Shown here piece after piece: positions 61,009-64,000 of a stretch of DNA of 64,000 nt (position 1 is its first letter; each line of letters starts with the position of its first letter). Source of the stretch: DASRBN01 sp035294305. GTDB taxonomy: Bacteria > Chloroflexota > Ktedonobacteria > Ktedonobacterales > Ktedonobacteraceae. The notes below the pieces were generated by a model, which had not been told where the DNA came from, ran no database searches, and saw only the letters and a list, made by a program, of their open reading frames with translations. Location: positions 327,877 to 391,876 of the forward strand of contig DATGLD010000030.1 of assembly GCA_035294305.1 (NCBI GenBank). The letters are read 5' to 3'. The position numbers were made by a program, and so were the translations under genes.

Positions 61009-61634
61009 GTCGCTGCGGTTTCACGTGGATCGCGGCTGGACCAGCCGAGGCCATGGGCGTAAAAGGGGTTGACCCATACATTCGCCAATTTCTACTCATG
61101 ACGCATATCTCCCCGTTTCGGCGAACTTATCTGGCAACCCACACGTCTTCAATGTGCCTGTCTTCTCCCGTGCCGAATTGACCAAATGGGATGCAACTGT
61201 TCCCTTGTGGAGCGGCTTGATATGAGGCCCTTGGCTGTGCTGCTCATCAGTGGTGGCAAACTGCCCGGGAAGACGGACAAAATCCGTTCACTTCGTAGGG
61301 CATTTACCATGTGATGGCGCGCATTGAGTAAGAAGAGTTGAGCTTTGGTGAAACTGTGCAGACGGTGATGAAAGGGTAGACCTCCTGCCTCACTTGAACT
61401 TATACACAAGTTCTGGTAATCTTGTTCTAGAGCGCTCTGAGTTCGGGAAATCCTGCCTTCGTCAGGACGCGACACTTTTTGCCGAAGGTACCAAATTTGC
61501 GCGTGACATCTTTTGCCGAAAGCGCCAGAAAATGCGCGTGACATCTTTTATCAGAGACGCTCACATTGAAAAAATACCGTATAGACGAGCCAGTTAAGCC
61601 ACTTCATAGCAAACGAGCGGTGATTTTGTGACAC
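61009..61634. other. right-end non-coding region of element 1
   Basis: No gene supported. CCTGCCTC at 61384 and CCTGCCTT at 61452 (68 bases apart, three repeat periods) match the left-end array. GACACTTTTTGCCG (61471), GACATCTTTTGCCG (61505) and GACATCTTTTATC (61540) form a second repeat type spaced 34-35 bases. A copy of the end hairpin motif lies at 61598-61623. Confidence 0.6.
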
Positions 61635-61682
61635 CCTGCCTTCCAAGCAGGCTGTCGCGGGTTCGAGTCCCGTCTCCCGCTC
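61635..61682 (+). repeat. attR of element 1 / attL of element 2
   Basis: Exact 48-base copy of the tRNA-Gly 3' segment at 52130-52177. It lacks the 5' half of the tRNA, so it is not a gene. Confidence 0.88.
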
Positions 61683-61708
61683 CAAGCACACAGGAAGCCA
61701 GTTCACAA

Positions 61709-61734
61709 GCGGCTTCACGGGAAGTAAGCAGTGT
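61709..61734. repeat. element-end motif, copy in element 2
   Basis: GCGGCTTCACGGGAAGTAAG CAGTGT is a diverged copy of the motif at 52214, at a similar distance (~27-37 bases) after the att segment. Confidence 0.45.
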
Positions 61735-61776
61735 TGACTTACGAGGGAAAGCGTCTCACAAATCGGTTTGTGAGTG

Positions 61777-61852
61777 CCTGCCTCGCGAAACCATGAGTAC
61801 CTGCCTCATCTGAGGCTTGAAAATGGTACAGGATGGTGTGAGTACCTGCCTC
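61777..61852 (+). repeat. CCTGCCTC repeats upstream of integrase 2
   Basis: TGAGTRCCTGCCTC occurs three times, with CCTGCCTC at 61777, 61800 and 61845 (23 and 45 bases apart, i.e. one and two periods). Same core and spacing as the array before integrase 1, different flank. Confidence 0.7.
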
Positions 61853-61888
61853 TTTCCTGTGATGCCTTTCCAGAATTGGAGGTGTCCT

Positions 61889-63034
61889 GTGTCTTTTGAT
61901 TCTTCACGTAAAAAGCAGGAGTCAACTGCTCCTGCAAAGTCCACTGCTCAAGCTGGCAAGCGTTCCTCTGCGCGTGCGAAACGCTCTCTGCGTGCGACTA
62001 TTGAAGAGTACATTCTTGACCATCGTAGCCAGAACCACAGTCCAAAAACGATTGAATGGCATACGCTCGCGCTCGGCAACTTCGCCGCTTTTCTGGAAAA
62101 GAAGGGCGTGACCTTCATAGAGGATATTGAGCGTGTGCATGTCCTCTCGTGGCTTGCCAACATGGGTATGGAACCTGGTGCGAAGGGGAAAAAGCTGTCG
62201 GAACGCTCGGTCAACTGCTATGCTCGTTCGATGCGCGCTTTCTGCAACTGGTTGGAAGCTGAGGGATATGTGCAGGTGGCTCCCTCGAATCATGTGAAAA
62301 TGCCGAAAGTGGGCAGGCCGCTTATCCGCATTATCGAATTTGAAGAGTTCGAGCGGATGCTCAAAGCCTGCGCGCCGCCTCATGAAACCGGCCCTGTGAC
62401 TGACATCAACGTCGCTCGTAACCGCGCTATCCTGTGGGTGCTGTGGGATACCGGTATCCGCCTGGCTGAATTATGTGATTTGCGCCTGGTGAACTTTGAT
62501 CGTGAGAAGGGAACGGTTATCGTGCATGGCAAGGGGAATAAGGAACGGCGTATCGCACTGGGCCGGAATGCACAGCGTTCGTTGTTACTCTACATTGACC
62601 GCTATCGTCCGAACCGTGATCGACTGATCGAGTTGGGCAACCCGAACGAAGATCATGTGTTCCTGAGTGAGACTGGCTATGCTTTGACCCGGCGGGGTAT
62701 CGATATGCTGTTTCAGCGCATTCGGCGACGCGCTGATCTGCCGAAAGGCAAGCGTATCAGCGCGCACATCTTCCGCCATACCTTCGCGGTCCGTTACCTC
62801 ATGCTTGGCGGCGACATTTACACACTTCAGGAATTGTTGGGGCATGAGGATATCGCGACTATCAAGAACTATATGCATTTGAATGATGCACTCGTTCAGG
62901 AGCAGAAGCGCAAGTTCAGCCCAGGTGATAACGTGCCGTTCGCCAATCAGCCAGGTGGCCGTAAAAAGCGGACTGATTTTCGCGAGCCGGTCAAGCGCAA
63001 GGGCGGGCGTGGGAAGAAACCGAAAAGTGAGTAG
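61889..63034 (+). CDS. tyrosine recombinase/integrase of element 2
   Basis: 381 residues from a GTG with GGAGG six bases upstream; the frame is open to 61817 through the repeat array. Catalytic R in DTGIRLAELCDL, K in GKGNKERRIAL, HxxR in AHIFRHTFAVRY, H in LLGHEDIATIK and Y in KNYMHL. Closely related to integrase 1 over its whole length, with more divergent N-terminal tails. It starts ~207 bases after the internal att copy, so it belongs to a second element stacked behind the first. Confidence 0.93.
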   Translation: MSFDSSRKKQESTAPAKSTAQAGKRSSARAKRSLRATIEEYILDHRSQNHSPKTIEWHTLALGNFAAFLEKKGVTFIEDIERVHVLSWLANMGMEPGAKGKKLSERSVNCYARSMRAFCNWLEAEGYVQVAPSNHVKMPKVGRPLIRIIEFEEFERMLKACAPPHETGPVTDINVARNRAILWVLWDTGIRLAELCDLRLVNFDREKGTVIVHGKGNKERRIALGRNAQRSLLLYIDRYRPNRDRLIELGNPNEDHVFLSETGYALTRRGIDMLFQRIRRRADLPKGKRISAHIFRHTFAVRYLMLGGDIYTLQELLGHEDIATIKNYMHLNDALVQEQKRKFSPGDNVPFANQPGGRKKRTDFREPVKRKGGRGKKPKSE

Positions 63035-63041
63035 TTGAAAT

Positions 63042-63090
63042 GAAGGAAGCGTTTTGTTGCTTGATGAAACGCTTCCTTCTATATTTTTCT
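63042..63090 (+). terminator. Rho-independent terminator of integrase 2
   Basis: GAAGGAAGCGTTT and AAACGCTTCCTTC form a perfect 13-bp stem with a 12-base loop, followed by TATATTTTTCT. Confidence 0.85.
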
Positions 63091-63130
63091 CCTCTTACAG
63101 ATGGTACAATGGTCGCTATGGAGGATGATT

Positions 63131-63886
63131 ATGTACCATAATGAGCTTTCTCAAGAGCGATCTTATATCATAAACCAGTCGTCTCGTCAGACTTCTAAGA
63201 AGACTCCTATCCAGGAGCGGTCAATGGTGGTCGGAAACTTTGTTATCATCAATGGCTATCGCGTCAACTTGGCATCGCTCAAGCAGCGGTTTCTTGAGGG
63301 TGGCTATCAAGTTCATGAAACTCCTCATTTTATTCTTTTCCTGCGTGATGAAGCGCCTGGAGTGATCGTTGTTCACTGGTTCGCTCCTGAAGAAATGGAT
63401 GCTGATGTCAAGCACTATCTTACTCAGGAACTCAAGCCATATGGAATAATCATGCGGTCTCAGCATTATGGGGAAATTCTTAGCGGTATTGTTGGCTCTC
63501 TTTTCCCTGATGATGTGCGCCGTGCCTGGCGTTACTTTGGGGCGAATACGTTGCAACGCTTCCTTACCTTTCTGGCAACGGCTTATACTCCGCCTTTGCC
63601 TGATTATGCGACAATCGGTATGTTCGCGACACTCTATCAGCGTGTGTTAGAGTTGCGAGTGGGGCTGCGCTTTCTTGATGCTGGTTGCGCGTCAGGCTTT
63701 TTGCCTCCTCTGGTCGCTGAACGAATCCCTTTTTTGACTGAGGTGGTAGGCGTCGATATTGATAAGGCATCGTTCGAGGTCGCTGCTGAACTTGCAGTAG
63801 AAAAGCATTTAGAGCAAGTACGCTTTGTGCAGGCTGATTTGCTTTCTGAGGATTTTGATAAGCTACCTAAGTTTGGCCCAAATTAA
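63131..63886 (+). pseudogene. SAM-dependent methyltransferase, 3'-truncated
   Basis: 251 codons from MYHNEL with GGAGG six bases upstream. The N-terminal half is unrecognised (NFVIINGYRVNLASLKQRFL). The C-terminal half has the SAM-binding motif LRFLDAGCASGFLPPLV, the acidic residue in VVGVDIDKASF and motif II-like VRFVQADLLSEDFDKLPKF, after which the frame stops. The catalytic core strands after motif II are missing, so the gene looks cut off by an insertion or rearrangement at about 63870. Confidence 0.65.
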
Positions 63887-64000
63887 CGACAATGTGTAAG
63901 GGAGTGAGTAACTTCCGCAAGGGCCGGATGAGCGAATGAGCCAAGCGAGCGTCCCGATTGAGGACAATCTCAACAACCTGAGTTGCGGCATCAAAGCGGA
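63867..64000 (-). CDS. possible 3' end of a gene entering from the right, transposase-like
   Basis: The minus strand is open from the window edge to a TAG at 63869-63867 and reads AATQVVEIVLNRDARLAHSL, IRPLRKLLTPLHIVVNLGQT. It abuts and overlaps the truncated end of the methyltransferase, as a mobile element insertion would. Family assignment is a guess because only ~44 residues are visible. Confidence 0.35.
   Translation of the reverse strand, partial: RFDAATQVVEIVLNRDARLAHSLIRPLRKLLTPLHIVVNLGQT

Larger units (their letters stand above)
52130..61682 (+). mobile_element. integrative element 1 in tRNA-Gly (about 9.5 kb)
   Basis: Bounded by the 48-bp direct repeats and carrying a tyrosine integrase 326 bases inside the left end. 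Cargo: an 83-residue unknown, a two-gene IS701-like element, a nucleotidyltransferase/partner pair, an MBL-fold hydrolase and a VOC protein, with long non-coding spacers. No conjugation or phage structural genes, so it is at best mobilised in trans. Confidence 0.8.

Noticed and set aside
61149..61544. 131-codon minus-strand open frame near the right end of element 1
   Set aside because: Runs through the repeat sites, has no ribosome site and no recognisable domain.
61635..61682. second tRNA-Gly gene
   Set aside because: Only the anticodon stem-to-3' portion is present, with no 5' half, so it is an att copy.

Overview
The window looks like chromosome from a Ktedonobacteria-type Chloroflexota bacterium. 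The signs are moderately GC-rich DNA, many double-zinc-ribbon proteins, eukaryote-like Ser/Thr kinases, GAF-rich regulators, an IS701-type transposase, and small palindromic repeats containing GTAGGG or TTGTGGTCGCCC scattered between genes. This placement is inferred from gene content, not from a marker gene.

Layout. 1-2.8 kb: the 5' end of an ABC exporter, a decayed PIN-domain (VapC-like) fragment, and a metal-efflux operon (CadC/ArsR repressor plus two cation diffusion facilitators). 3-8.5 kb: a convergent sensor kinase/response regulator pair, both apparently read from leaderless transcripts, then an EamA transporter, two small unknown genes and an A-type Fe-S carrier. 8.8-11.7 kb: a cytosolic subtilase and an M20 peptidase. 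11.7-20.1 kb: an energy-coupling factor (ECF) transporter cluster. It has a double ATPase, a stand-alone S-like protein and a T component, followed by two Ser/Thr kinases whose C-termini are membrane domains resembling the stand-alone S protein, then thioredoxin reductase. 20.3-27.2 kb: MFS transporter, S9 peptidase, class I fructose-bisphosphate aldolase, APC permease. 27.2-32 kb: zinc-ribbon proteins, including a ClpN-pseudo-AAA fusion and a chimeric remnant. 32.2-36.2 kb: uvrB and a CocE/NonD hydrolase. 36.5-39.2 kb: a polyamine cluster (deoxyhypusine-synthase-like, AdoMet decarboxylase, agmatinase family). 39.2-44.9 kb: a GAF-PucR regulator, cytosine permease and cytosine deaminase. 45-51.8 kb: a membrane protein, an NtrB/NtrC-like pair, a GAF regulator, a CheY-like protein and a small membrane protein.

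52 kb to the end is accessory DNA. tRNA-Pro(TGG) and tRNA-Gly(TCC) are followed by a tyrosine integrase. The last 48 bases of the tRNA-Gly region recur exactly at 61635-61682, which defines an integrated element of about 9.5 kb. A second related integrase begins just beyond that repeat, so a second element appears to be stacked in tandem and runs out of the window. Both integrase genes are preceded by CCTGCCTC repeats spaced at about 22-24 bp; the motif matches the 5' side of the tRNA-Gly anticodon arm. The first element carries a two-gene IS701-like insertion sequence, a nucleotidyltransferase/partner pair that may be toxin-antitoxin or defence related, an MBL-fold hydrolase and a VOC protein.

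The two signals I find most novel are the kinase-ECF S fusions inside an ECF transporter cluster and the tandem tRNA-Gly elements with phased repeat arrays.
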